Assembly (NCBI GenBank): GCA_038503035.1
Contig: JAVSML010024243.1
Location: 4,647 to 68,646, forward strand
Direction: 5' to 3'
DNA from: Crocodylus rhombifer
Taxonomy: Eukaryota; Chordata; Crocodylia; Crocodylidae
Length of the DNA stretch: 64,000 nucleotides
Part shown: positions 23,766 to 35,280 of the stretch, one piece after another
How positions within the stretch are numbered: the stretch's first letter is position 1
How the letters are laid out: each line of letters starts with the position of its first letter
Program-made: the position numbers and the translations under genes
Notes under the pieces: generated by a model
What the model was told of the DNA's origin: nothing
Seen by the model: the letters and a program-made list of their open reading frames with translations, nothing else
Database searches by the model: none

Positions 23766-24811
23766 CAGGAGGGTGATAGCAATCCCAGCAATGTTTGTCC
23801 TGGAGTCTTTGGTTGCTGGGACTGGCAGGAGCAGCTGTGTGGTGGCAAGGGCCTCAGAAAACCATGTACCAGTTGTCTAGCAGATGGCCAGAGTGGGTGG
23901 GGGAGATGAGTAGCACTAGGTGACCAAGGATCCAGTGAGTGGAATGGTGGCAGGCAAGGAGGACAGCTGTGGCCACCCTGAGAAGCAGAGTACCCTCTCC
24001 TCGCATGTCAGAGCCAGGAGCTGGGGCAGCTAGAGCTGGGAGGCACAGCTGTAGCTGGAGCAGAGTAGGCACTTGCCATGGTGCTGCTCTGACACAGGAA
24101 GCATCAGCACAAAAGTCACAGTGTGGAGAGTTTGCTTTCAAGATGGCTGCCAAGTGATGGCACCCATATGTCTGGAGACTGCAGCTCCCCCAGTCGCCAT
24201 ATGGGAACATAGCAGGGCTACACTGACCTAGGACTAAAGTGAGTCCCAAGTCCCACCACCTGCCAAAAACACTTAATGCACAATAGCTTAGCGCACATTA
24301 AATTTAAGCTGGCTTAAATTCATGTGTAGACATGCCTACTATGTATGTTAAACATGTTTTTCACGTCACAGCTCTCACTTCTGCTTTTTGTTGCAACATA
24401 AGTGTTCAATTTCTGCTCCACTTTCTTCATATTGGCTTGGAGACCTCCTCAGATTGGTAGGTTTTGGGGTTCTTCTAACCTGTAAATTACTTCCTGCCTG
24501 GTAGGAAAAGAGTTGGACTCATGTTTTATGAATGTTGTTCCACAGAACTTCTTAATCTCTTAGTGTATATTCCTAGCAGGTTGTTATTGGTGCATTCAAT
24601 GATATCTTAATCAGGTGCTAGCAAGTTTAAATTAGTAAAGGTAGCCAGCAAAAGGAAACTGGGAAAATGTGAGAGACTGTACTAAGCTCCATATTACAGG
24701 AAATAAGTTATCTAATTAGGGTTTCCTAGTCCAAGACCCATTTCTGGGTTTCAAACGTCCCAAAATACAACACACAGCAATATCTGACATGATGTATTAT
24801 TGTTTTTATAC

Positions 24812-24834
24812 AAAAAAAAAAAAAAAAAAAAAAA
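24812..24834. repeat. Poly(A) run, 23 bp
   Basis: Uninterrupted A tract. It could be a retroposon tail, but no element body was recognised on the left. Confidence 0.9.
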
Positions 24835-24999
24835 CCATACAGGCAGAGCTTACTTGGTTGGGACAATAGATAAATAACCAAAATCTTACATTTAAACTTA
24901 GGTAATTAAGGGTAAATCTTAGGTTAACCCATATCAACTAAAAGGGAGTTCTGTTGTGTTTATGAGACAGAAGACATAAAGTTCTGGTCTACTTTTTTC

Positions 25000-25400
25000 C
25001 ATAATATTGATCATTTTATGCATCATTATTATGTCTCCTTTTGTTCCTATATTTCTAAATACATAATCCTAATTTCTTAAATCTCTTTATATGTTTTTCC
25101 ATGTTTTTTGACCATATTGATCATCCTCACTGAACTCTGCAGTATCCATTTGAGATGGGGTAACCAACACTTCACATACAATTCAAACTGAAGCCATATC
25201 ATTAGTTTATATAAAGACATTATAATATTCTCTATATTGTGCTCTGCCTTGTTTTTATGCATATCTAGCATTTTGTTCGTCATTTTGACTAGAACGGCAC
25301 ATATATCCAAATTCTTTGTTAAGACTGAACTGTCTACTGAGTGACACCTAGTCGATTTAAAAGAGTTGTTCAACTGGCAGTCTGCTGGAGCTCATGCTTT
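25000..25400 (-). mobile_element. Ancient CR1-like LINE fragment
   Basis: The minus-strand ORF at 25077-25373 contains LQFELYVKCWLPHLK, the counterpart of the CR1 segment LxLEYCVQFWxPxxK, preceded by weakly CR1-like sequence. It is AT-rich and heavily diverged, clearly older than the copies at 2-7 kb. Confidence 0.65.
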
Positions 25401-25496
25401 CTTCATCTCCTGCCTGCTATTCCCAAGTTCGTAGTTCAAACAGCCTTGTCACAAATTCACTTGCAACAGTTGTAAATCATTGGAGTGTAGTGACCG

Positions 25497-25950
25497 AGGG
25501 TGAAGTTACATGTTGCTCTGAGACAATACTAAACCTGTGGAATGTTAAGCAGTGTTAAAGTTAGAATATGCTGTGAGCAGTTGCACATTAAGAGTTAATA
25601 CTGTTCTTGCCTGCACAGATCTGACTTGCCACTGGAGGTCTGAAAAGCAGGGCTGTGACTGGGTGCCAAGACACATGGGGTCTATCCATTGTCTGGGTGG
25701 GGGGAGGACAGGGAGTGATGCATCCTGGGATGTTGGAGGATTGCAAGATGCTCATATTCTCCCTGTGGAACAGACTGAAGTTACCTTAGCGTACTAAGGT
25801 AACACAGGCCAGATTTAACCCTGCCCTGTGGAGACATAACTTTGAGACACTTGGAGAACATTTAGCATGAGTTAATGAGCTCTAACAAGTAGAAGCTTGC
25901 ATTTTAAGTGCCCTTAGTATAGTCTAAGTGCAATGTGTCACTTCACCCTT
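25497..25950. mobile_element. Terminal-inverted-repeat element, about 36-bp TIRs
   Basis: AGGGTGAAGTTACATG at 25497 pairs with the reverse complement of the right end (AGGGTGAAGTGACACA, ending 25950). Similarity continues through GAGACAATACTAA versus TAGACTATACTAA, giving TIRs of about 36 bp. The 450-bp interior has no credible ORF. No target duplication seen. Confidence 0.7.
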
Positions 25951-28495
25951 GGTTTCCTTTGCATGAACTGCCCCTTTGCCATCATGTTTCCCAGCAACTA
26001 ATAACCTCTTATAAATCCTAAAACCCAGTCATTCCAACCCTGAATCCCTATTCTAGACCTGCCTGTGGAATTGGAATTGGAATCTTTTCAGATGAAGATA
26101 CTGTTGAAGCTTTGGACTTATGCTTTCTTTTTAATGTTAAATTTAGGGGTTTGGACCTCTCTTCCCTTTCCTAATACTATGGTTAAACTATTTTTAATGT
26201 ATAGGGCAGACAAAAAGGTAGGCTAAATCTAAATTGATATGTATGAGAATCTGTCAAATAAGCCCTTGTACCTCAAAGTGCAATATACTCTTGTGAATGT
26301 TTTAGGATTTTATGTAGTATTGACGAGTCTTTATTATACAAATCTATGATGTCTTTTATAGGGGAATTATTATAGGGGTTGTAACAATTTCCAATAGTGC
26401 AGTGCCTATCAATTCAAAGAAAGGCTGGGTCTCATGGAAAGTGCTGTACTTACCCTAGGGCTCCGAACACCATTGTGGTTTGATGCACTCAGCTGTAAAA
26501 CATTGTACAGTGATTTAGTTTAACTCCTTGGCCATGGCAACTGGGATTTCCAGATGCTAAGTGCTAATGCATGATTTAAACGTCTGCTTGCTTCTGATTC
26601 TTTTTTGGAATATTATTTCTCTTACCAGGTTAGTTGAATCACCAAGGTCGTTTTGAGGTCATACTAAAAAAAATTAAACCGTGCCATGTGAACAGCTGTG
26701 GCTACGTTACGTTTCATGTATAAGAGGGGTCAGGCTATGTGTTGTTAACATATGGGGCAAGATTATATGCTGTTTCTGTCTCAGTTTTCTCTCAGAGTTT
26801 GAGGGTGATGTTTAATGGCTAAGCAGAGCTCTTGGAAAAAAAAAAAATCAACCAATTTCAGTCATGTCCTTTTTTCTATCAGCACTTGCAAGGCTTGACT
26901 ATGAAAAGGAACTCGAGCAGGCTAACATCTTGAAGAAATGAAGCTGTATTGATAGCACTGGGTTGTTACTTATAGAGGTACATTTAATGTATAAAATCCT
27001 GTTGCCAGTTGATCAAAGAAAAGGGATCTGAGGAATGGGGACATGTTAGAAGGGTCATGGGTACCCATCTGCCAGTCCATCTGAATCACTGCAGTAGTAG
27101 ACCTCTCTTAAAGTGTGATGGGACAATTTTAATTAATTATTAATGTTTAATTAAAATTTAATTAATTTGTGGGTCTATAAATCCCTGAATTAAAGCAGAC
27201 AACCATGATGTTTTATGGGAAGAGTTAAACCTTTCCCTGAAATCTCTGAATAGGATCTTTGTGTACCCTCACAAAACCTCAGCTTGTGAGATGTGAAGCC
27301 ACACTAGTCCTCCTTTGTGTTTCTACATTCTATTTAAAATAATAAGAATCGATTTTCTTGATTAATACTTCCAGCCCTCAGTCAGTTCAATAGTATTTTA
27401 CCACTTTTGCAGAAGGAAAAAAGCTTTCTTACTGTGAGAGCTGTCTATTTTATATTCAAATAGACAAGCTCTTTTCTAGAGGGAAACTCTTAATTTGGTG
27501 ATGGAAACATCAAACATAGTCATAAACTTTGCTATTGTGAGTCCTAACTGGCAGAGAACATCTTGTATTTCACTGTAGATTAGTCAGTAAGCATAACAGA
27601 TTAAAGATACAGCTATCCTTGATGTATAATTCTTCTTGGATTGCATTAATTCAATATTTTTATTTGCATTTTCTGTCACACCATGAGCTATAGTACAACT
27701 GAAGGATGATTGGCAATAAAGAAACATTAAGTACCAGAAATTAATCTCCTCAATGGTTCCTGAATTTTTTTGTTAGCCTGGAGGGTTAATTTTATGGTTT
27801 AGAGCAATCATTATTTATCATCTCTTGGTTTACAGGAAAGAATTAGAGTTATTAGCTATTAAATTATCCATGAAAATTTGACACTACTCTAGACCAAACA
27901 AACCCTGGGGCTTGCTGATTTTCCCAGTATGAAACATCTGTGACTTCAGCTACAGAGAACTTAACATTGTCTAATTAGATTTCCAAGATGTATAAGTTCA
28001 AATACTCTGTTATTAGAAACCTGAAAATTAGAGCAAAAGTTTAAACTTGCTGTTATTGAAGTTTATTTAAAAATATTTTTAACATTACCTTATGTTCCTA
28101 AAAACTATCGGCTTGTAATTGGTACAGATTACCAGATCATTTACTGTATTCCATAGCAGCAGGAGTCTGGAAACAATGTGCTCCCTGTAAATCTGGTGAG
28201 TTGTTCTCTTCAGCTTCAGTAATTAAAAATATTTTATTGAAAATGATGGAGCAATTATAAGGTTATTTCCATGTCCTAATTTGATGTTAGCTTAGATTCC
28301 CTCACAGTATCTAGTGAAGCAAAAACACCACTGTGTTTATTTTCTATGCTGTGGTTCTTCAAATTTCAGCCAGCTTGGAACATGAGACAAACTAAATTCA
28401 GATTACCTATGAACTTGGGTCAAAGAGCCAGCAGCACAGTGAGCTGTTCACTATGCTGTCAATCACTTTCAGCTTGGCTTAAGACTGGTATTTTG
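25951..28495. other. Gene desert, AT-rich
   Basis: No gene recognised. At 27125-27175 lies an AT-only palindromic patch built on TTAATTAAAATTTAATTAA. Confidence 0.5.
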
Positions 28496-28499
28496 TAAT

Positions 28500-28630
28500 A
28501 ATTAGCCATTTTATAGCCTCTTCCATCATTGACTATCAAAGTATTTCACAAACACGAATTGGTTAAACCACACAGCACCCTGTGATTTAGATATTATTAT
28601 TACAAAAAGCTATGTTAAAAGAAAAAAACA
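28500..28630. repeat. MIR-like SINE remnant
   Basis: ATCAAAGTATTTCACAAACA, then GGTTAAACCACACAGCACCC and TGTGATTTAGATATTATTAT, follows the amniote MIR-type order (AAAGCGCTTTACAAACA, AAGCCTCACAACACCC, TGAGGTAGG). Diverged. Confidence 0.55.
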
Positions 28631-29855
28631 TTATTAAGGTTGTGAAGTCAAGCTTTCAAAAAGTTAGGAAAGAGTGGATTAATGTTGTCTGTGCAACTTC
28701 AGTTTGGGCCCATTGTGAGTATCCATTACAATGTAGTCTTTAATTACAAGATTACACACTTTTTCCTGAGAACCCCTGTCTCATTCAGCAAATAAATGGT
28801 TCTTAGCTGGTGAATTGGGCTTTTTACTACTTTTCATTGTGTAAAAATAATTAAAAACTTTCTGAATAATGTTACAGCTTGTACTAATGACAGAGTCCTA
28901 CATCTACCACATAGTCAAGCAGGGATAGTGTACTTTGGGAAATTCCTTGCGATTCCTGTTGGAGGAACCCTTTGCCTACTCCGAGGCATTATTGCGTCTT
29001 AAAATTGTCCTCCAGGATTGTTTTTCTATAACCTTATCTTATTCACTCCATGCTATACTTAAGTATTCAGCAGGGAATAATCATTATATCCGCATAACTG
29101 TTGATCCACAAGCACTCTCTGTTTTGTCTCCTAAAGTTTACAACATATAGGAAGTCCTCAGAGGTGGCAACAGGTGCCCACCTCTCCCAAATTTTGTAAC
29201 CTAATTCATCATGTAGAACTGTTTTAATCCAGTTAAAGGGGACCTCCAGTTCACAGATTAGATACTGGATAGAGATCCAGTGAGAGATAGTGTAATGAGA
29301 AGTGATGTCTGATTCTTGTTGTGCTGCAGGACATGAAAATATAGCAACAAATATACTATACTGACTTTGTATTTTGCTTTATTTTATTTTGACCAAGTTG
29401 AAGAATACTGGTTATCCATGGTATAATCATTTATTATATTTAAATTTCAAAAACTGTTAATGAACTCTCTTTCTATTGTGCATGATTACAGCAAAGTAAT
29501 CCAGATATTCTTTTAAATTAATCAGTATAACCTACGCCTTTGATCCCTACATCCCTTTGAGGATCTATTAGTTAAACCATTCATTTTTAAATTGCAAATC
29601 AAATTGATTTTCAGGAATAAATGATGCTTTCTTAGCTTAGTATTAATAAATTATTAGCATATTGATGCTGCCACCTTCAGGCCAAGATGAAGGCAGGAAA
29701 AGAAATAATCAGTTCTGTTACAAGAAAAATCCAAAATATGTATTACTTAGGCTCAGTAAAGCAAATAAGAAATTTCCACCATCTATGTTATAATGAAAAG
29801 CAGCTCGATATGGTCACATGTATTTATATAATAAGAGGAAGCCGTACTAATTAGG
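28631..29855. other. No gene; AT-rich unclassified DNA
   Basis: A 71-codon plus-strand ORF at 28935-29150 was examined and not recognised. No other features. Confidence 0.45.
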
Positions 29856-29859
29856 CATA

Positions 29860-30183
29860 CAGGAAACCCTCACTATTTGTGGGTTTGGCATTCACAGTTT
29901 CAAATATTCGCGAATGCCAAACCTGCTTCTTAAATACACTTAAAGGAGCTCCTTGGGAGCTCTGTGCCTGCTGCCACTGGGCTCCTGCCACTACTGCCAA
30001 GCTCCCACCACTGCCACTGTGCTCCTGCCATTGCCAGAGCAGCTGTGCCCACCCCCCCCCGTCACCAGGGGCAGTGAGTTCATGAACGCAGACGGCATTC
30101 ATGAACGCAGTGCTTTTTTTGTGGATTTCACTATTTGCAGTGGATACGAGAATGTATCCGCCACGAATGGTGAGGGTTACCTG
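29860..30183. mobile_element. Tigger/pogo-like non-autonomous element with TA target duplication
   Basis: Left end CAGGAAACCCTCACTATT and inverted right end CAGGTAACCCTCACCATT match at 16 of 18 positions. TA precedes the left end (29858-29859) and follows the right end (30184-30185), as expected for Tc1/mariner insertion. The termini resemble Tigger-type ends. The 324-bp element has a GC-rich centre and no transposase, so it moved only with help from another copy. Confidence 0.85.
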
Positions 30184-30479
30184 TACTACCTAGGCAGCTG
30201 CTCAATTTCTAATGGCACCTGCCAAAGAAAACTTTGGGTTTTCTTGTTTGTTTTGTTTTGTGATGTTATAGGTGGAACAAAAAGAGTTTTTTTTAATCTG
30301 CAAAGATATTAGCTATGTGAGTCTTTACTGCAATGTAGATGGACTAGCTTTGCAGTAAATGTCTCAATATCTACACGTTCAGAGCTATTAGGCTGGAGTA
30401 AATGGTTTTTTTTTAATTAATAGTACTCAGCCTCTTGAAGCCTCCAATCAAATGTCAATATTTACAAGTACTAACCTGC

Positions 30480-30790
30480 TGCAGAGTTTTTTTCCTCTGC
30501 CACAGTGCACATGTAGATGCTAATGTGGCTGGCTGGAGCATGAGGGTGCTTCAGTGGGGAGGCTGCCTGCTGGTTAGCTCTGTGCTGGAGCATCTTTGTG
30601 CCCCAGCCAGCTCCTCCAAAGCATGTTGAACGGGGATGGAAGCAGCCCTGGGCTGGAAGACTGACCAACACAAGGCCCTTCCAGCTGGGTCTTCTCCATC
30701 CCAGTTCAATGTGTTGCAGTCCCAGGAGGTCTGCAGCACACGGTGCCTGGGAACAATAAACTCGGGTGCTGTTAGCAACAGAGATTACTG
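30480..30790. other. GC-rich block, probable mobile-element interior
   Basis: GC-rich island with GTGCACATGTAGATG near 30507 and a GTACACATG-like word near 30810 on its right side. The ends could be eroded TIRs but do not pair convincingly. No gene. Confidence 0.35.
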
Positions 30791-30984
30791 AATCACATTA
30801 ATATACACATGTACACAGAGTACACATGCACCCTGTGAGGGAGAGGAATATATGATTGCAACCTCTAGTAATGGAGATGCAACATAGAAAGGCATAATGA
30901 CATACAGAAGGAACCTAAAAGCTTCCCTCCCTGTCTCCTTTATTTGTTTTTATTAGACATTCACATTTTCTGTATTTATTATGT

Positions 30985-31190
30985 TACAGTAGCACCCCAG
31001 AGAACCCAACTAAGATTGTGCCAGCACCACACAATGCCATAATAAAGTGAGTCCCCATTCCAGACATCTTGCAATCCACATAGTCAACACAGAAAAAGTG
31101 TAGGAAGAGAAAAATAGAAGTTAACTGATTTGCCTAGGGTTGCATATCATGTCAGGAGAAGACCTGAGTACAGAACTTAGATATTGTCCT
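30985..31190 (+). repeat. MIR-like SINE
   Basis: Order of landmarks: GTAGCACCCCAGAGAACCC, AACTAAGATTGTGCCAGC, CATCTTGCAATCCA, TGATTTGCCTAGGGTTGCAT, ATGTCAGGAGAAGACCTGAG. This parallels the amniote MIR body (GTAGCGCCCAGAGGCCCC to TGACTTGCCCAAGGTCACA). Confidence 0.6.
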
Positions 31191-31960
31191 TTTCTCTTCC
31201 CCCAAATATAATGTTGGGTAAAGAGAAGTATGCAAATATCATGAGATACAAAATAACTATGTTTATTAGCTATAGTATGGAGCATGCAGCTGGACTGGCA
31301 GATTTCTAAACATTTGATAGATTATGTCACTATAATGTTCATAAATTATTTAAATGATACAGCATAATTCCCATCTCATCTATACTGTCCTAAATCCTAG
31401 CCCAGTGTTCTGAGCACTAGACCTCACTGCCAAGACTACACTAAATAACAGGAGTTGTTGTTAGACTGATGTAATTTAAAAACATAAATAAATTTAACAG
31501 TTATTTAACTCTGACCATCAAAACTTTGTAAAAATGATGTATCTAATTACAGATTCAGTTTCCCTTTCACCTCAGTTAAGGTATGGGAGCATATGCTATA
31601 AAATTCTAAATAGTCTTCCAACAAAACTTGAAAAAAATAACATTCCTGACTTCTCTAAGGTGTGAAAAAAGAGGGAAAAAACCTATTTTTATGCTATAAA
31701 TGGAAATAAAGGGCACAAGCTGACATTTCTGATATTTAGAAATGATCCTTTGTAAATAATATTTAACAGCTGAAAACTTAGGCCCATGGCAGAGATGCAC
31801 TTAAGCCATAATTAAGCAGTTAATCACTGTTTTAGTAGTAGCTTCCCTATGTGTTCATGTAATTAATGGTGTGATAAAACAGAGAATCAGCCACAAAGTT
31901 ATTACACATAGGCTGCTCCACATTGTGTCCTAAATCAAATGTGTGGCCAGCACCAATCAG
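31191..31960. other. No gene; AT-rich unclassified DNA
   Basis: No coding or RNA signal recognised. Confidence 0.5.
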
Positions 31961-31964
31961 CTGA

Positions 31965-32030
31965 TTCATAGATGTTAGGGGCTGGAAGGGACCATACAAG
32001 ATTATTGGGTCCAGCCCCGATTGGTGCTTC
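31965..32030 (-). mobile_element. Short CR1 3' end fragment
   Basis: GATTCATAGATGTTAGGGGC, TGGAAGGGACCATACAAGAT and GGGTCCAGCCCC are the CR1 3' tail wording on the minus strand. Only about 65 bp survive. Confidence 0.7.
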
Positions 32031-32174
32031 CAGCTTTGGGAGAGCACCAGAGTGCTTTAAGATGTTGGTGGTCTCCCAAGGCTGGGAGTGCCCATCATCT
32101 GAATGGTATCTCCCAGCCTCAAAAGGGCACTGGAGGAAAGGGCTCTGATGCATTCAAAAGGCTTTGATTGCTGA

Positions 32175-32360
32175 ATAGCTGTCTGGCACCCAATCATGAG
32201 GCTGGGAACACTTATCAGCTGACTTGCACTCTGAGCTGTGTGCAACGGGCACCTGACTTGCTAATGATCCCAGACTCCCCCTACATGAGCAGTAGAGCAC
32301 AGCTGGGATCTGATCCTCAGTCACACAAGCATGCCTCCTGCCATGCACATGTTTTCAGTC
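32175..32360 (+). repeat. Unclassified dispersed repeat, copy 1
   Basis: Matches 44375-44560 in the same orientation. Shared landmarks include GATCCCAGACTCC versus GGTCCCAGATTCC, CAGCTGGGATCTGAT versus CAACTGGGATCTGAT, and CATGCCTCCTG versus CATGCCTCTTG. Identity by eye is moderate. Family unknown. Confidence 0.6.
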
Positions 32361-33289
32361 TCATAAATTCAAGTGTTTCCATTCTGTCTTAGAACAGTAT
32401 GATGTTCAAATTATCCTTCTTTCTGTTCCTCTCCTTTGAGGGCATGCCAAAGTAATAGCCATCAGGAGGTAGATTTGTGTGGGGCGCAGTAGGAGATAGC
32501 TGAAAAGATCTGTGTATGCAGTGCCTTTTGTCAAGAGATCCTAAAGCTTATGTGAGAATTATTTGTATGAAAACATCTACATATTTGTAAGTCTCATGTA
32601 CAGCTTTTATTAGTTTTGCTCAATTATAATTCTTTTCTTAAAAGGAGTTAAATAATGCCTCTTAGATACAATCCGGAGAAGAGAGTTATGCTGAATTCCC
32701 CTGTCCTAGGAAGAGCACTGGGAAACCAAAGGAGCAAACCTGCAACTACACCCATTTATTTGGTTGGGCCTGCATCCCCTGAGCGCTGGTCCTATGTTAT
32801 GGTGTCTTCTCCCCAGTCAAATGTATCCTTGTTGTGACATCATTCATTCTCAGGTAGAAATTATTTCACTCCTCTGAAAGCTGAAACTGCATTCCCCTGT
32901 AGCACTTAGGAAACCACACAAGCATGAAAGTTTTCATGCAGGTTCCTTATACTGGATGTTCCATTGGAAATTCTGCTTTTGGAGTTTAGCTCTTCAGTGA
33001 AGGTTTGGGTTAGTTATGATATTTGCAATATCATTCTATTCACAGCAATCTTTCAGATTTATCATGGACAAAATGCTGATCCCAGACTTTCCCCTTCCTT
33101 CCTTCTCTTCTGCATCATGGTGGCCAGCATCACCGTGTTTAGTCAGTTAACCTATAGTTTTGGTTTTATCTTTAAATTGGTCTTTTCATTGACCCCCACA
33201 TCTTTTTCTTGGATGAGATCTCAAAAGATCTAACTTTTGCTCTCTGGTCAAACTACTGAATTCTTCCTCTTAGGCCATGAAACAACATC

Positions 33290-33560
33290 CCCATCAAATA
33301 AATCCAAAATACTACTGCAACGGTCACCTTTATAACTTGTTTAAAGCTTCGTTGCTTGTTCTCACACCATCTTCCTCCTCCTCTTAATGCACCAGATACA
33401 CAGACATCTTTCCCATTCTTTGCAAATCCCTCCATGATTTAACCCCTCTCTCCTCTGAGACTGTTTCTCTTCTTTGACAGGCTTTAGTCTTTTCTATGGC
33501 AATGATGTCAACCAGAGTTGCCTGATTCTCTCCTTCTTTGATAAGATTTTCAACACCTGC
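33290..33560. mobile_element. Possible L2/L3-like LINE remnant
   Basis: TCCAAAATACTACTGCAACG, then CAAATCCCTCCATGATTTA and ACCCCTCTCTCCTCTGAGAC, follows the wording of an ancient vertebrate L2/L3-type ORF2 end (TCCAAAATGCAGCTGC, CTCCACTGGCT, CTCTCCCCTCCCTACCT). Weak and short. Confidence 0.35.
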
Positions 33561-33804
33561 TTCCATATTACTTTTTATCAGTGGGAAAAATCCATAATAC
33601 ATGCACCTTATCTGCCAAGCTCCTTTTCAAAATATACCTCCTTCTAATAGATACTGTAAACTGCAACTTGATGATGTATAGGAGGTTGAAAGTTGCGATA
33701 AGTGTTGCTGATTGGTTAAGAATTATGCACCTCATATTATTCTGCCTTCTCATTCCTATACTTACCTGCTTGATTGTCTCACCCTTTCATTATGTTTTTC
33801 ATAG

Positions 33805-34727
33805 GGTGTGTCTGCATGAGATGCTTTACTGTGCTTCACTAACAGTGAGAAAATTTTCTACCTGCAAATGCAAGTAGCAAATTTACTTGTGATTAGTTAC
33901 TGTGCAGTAGTGTTCATATAGACACCTAACCTGGGGAAAATCTGTTCCCAGTCAGATGGCCAGCAGGGGTTGAGAAATTGTTCCCTGCCAGCAGGTTCCA
34001 CCACTGAAGCCTGGGTGGGAACTATGTCCCCCTGCCCTGGCAGCAGGGAGTTCAGCACCTACGCTGAGACCGTGATCAGGGAGAAAGGGTTGGAAGATCC
34101 TTATCTCCCAGTGCCAGCCTCATGACTGCAGAGCTTGGGCTGGGAGATAAGGATCTCCCAATGCTGGCCCTGTGGTCATGGAGCTGGTGCTGGGAAACCT
34201 ATTCCCTGCCCAGCTTTGTGTTCACACAGCTGAGCAGGGAACAGGCTCTCCAATCCCCACCCAGTGTTTGCAGAGTCAGGGCTGGGAACTGTACCAGTCA
34301 AGGGAAGGTCCCAGCCCCATGCCCCAATCAGGTGAATGAGGCATGGGGTTTGGAAAGAGCTGCAGGGGTGAGGCAGGTCACAGGTCTCTGCCCCCATCAG
34401 TGGCACAGCTAGCAATGAGGCCCTGGGTGGGTGGGGAATCCCAGTCCCCTATCTGGAAGCTCAGACCAGGAGAGGCCTCCCGTCAAGGCAGGGGGACATT
34501 GCCCCTGCCCTAGCAGCAGGCAGCCCCCCAGGGGCAGGGAGTAATGTCCCAGGTCCAGCCAGAAGCCTAAAGCTCCCCCTGGTGATGTCAGGGGCCTATT
34601 GCTGCAATTAGTAGTAAATCTGCTCCTGCTTCCCTGCACATATGGACACCTGCCCAGGAGTGATTAGTCGTGAGTGGTTTGCTTGTGAGTAAACTACTTC
34701 TGGATCTAATGCATATACAGAAACACC
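33805..34727. mobile_element. Terminal-inverted-repeat element with 5-bp flanking duplication
   Basis: Left end GGTGTGTCTGCATGAG and inverted right end GGTGTTTCTGTATATGC. CATAG lies immediately outside each end (33800-33804 and 34728-34732). The 923-bp body has a GC-rich centre. Ends resemble the GGGCATGTCTACA-type MITEs elsewhere in the window. ORFs inside (76-96 codons) are compositional. Confidence 0.7.
34095..34156. repeat. Perfect 16-bp inverted repeat inside the 33.8-kb element
   Basis: AGATCCTTATCTCCCA (34095-34110) and TGGGAGATAAGGATCT (34141-34156) are exact reverse complements with a 30-bp spacer. The second arm also begins a smaller palindrome, TGGGAGAT with ATCTCCCA at 34153-34160. 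Confidence 0.9.
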
Positions 34728-34734
34728 CATAGAA

Positions 34735-34890
34735 TTACAGAAAAACAGAGCAGGAAGGGCTTTCAGGAGGTCATCTAGTCTGACCTGCTACTCAGGGTAG
34801 GATAATCCCTGTCTAAATTGTCACAGACAATTGCTGTATACCTGCATTCAAATATTCTGGGAGAATTCCCCCAGGTTTGTTCTCCTGGCA
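34735..34890 (-). mobile_element. CR1 3' end fragment
   Basis: CAGGAAGGGCTTTCAGGAGG, TCATCTAGTCTGACCTGCTA and ATAATCCCTGTCTAAATTGT follow the CR1 3' UTR on the minus strand. It starts a few bases outside the element ending at 34727. Confidence 0.7.
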
Positions 34891-35280
34891 GAAAAACTTA
34901 CCGTGAGATGCCTAAATAGACATTAAAATGCTGAGTCCCTAAAGAGCAGAGAGCTTCTAATTCCGATACTGTACACATAGCTTAGCATGCTCTGCAGACT
35001 CCCTCACTCTGTGTGGAGACAGAATGGCAGCAGTATACAAGGAAGTTCTGGTGGACCCAGACTTCCTAGGTTTTCTTGAAGCACGATGTGGAAGAGTAGT
35101 TTGTCTTTTACACTTTGTACTAGGAAGCATCATTTTCTTAATTTTCGGGAATTATCTAGCACAATGGGCCTCCACAAGTGGAATGCGTAGATTATCACAG
35201 AGGTCAGTTAACGTAATGTGGTGGCCTCTCAATGCATACGTGAAGTCCTATTCAGGGGTTATGCTCTGCAACAGAGGCTA

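Larger units (their letters stand above)
21336..24336 (-). mobile_element. Harbinger-type DNA transposon relic, about 3 kb
   Basis: The left end GGGCATGTCTACATG (21336) and inverted right end GGCATGTCTACACATG (24336) form terminal inverted repeats. Near both ends are AT-rich words built on GCACATTAA. The GC-rich interior encodes, on the minus strand, a HARBI1-like transposase fragment (23640-23765) and a possible accessory-protein tail (22864-23290). The order and orientation fit an autonomous Harbinger ancestor that has lost most coding sequence. No TWA-type target duplication is visible. Minus-strand ORFs of 204, 141 and 131 codons do not match a known protein over their length. Confidence 0.7.

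Noticed and set aside
28935..29150. 71-codon ORF of fairly protein-like composition
   Set aside because: No family recognised, and no splice or promoter support; left as chance.
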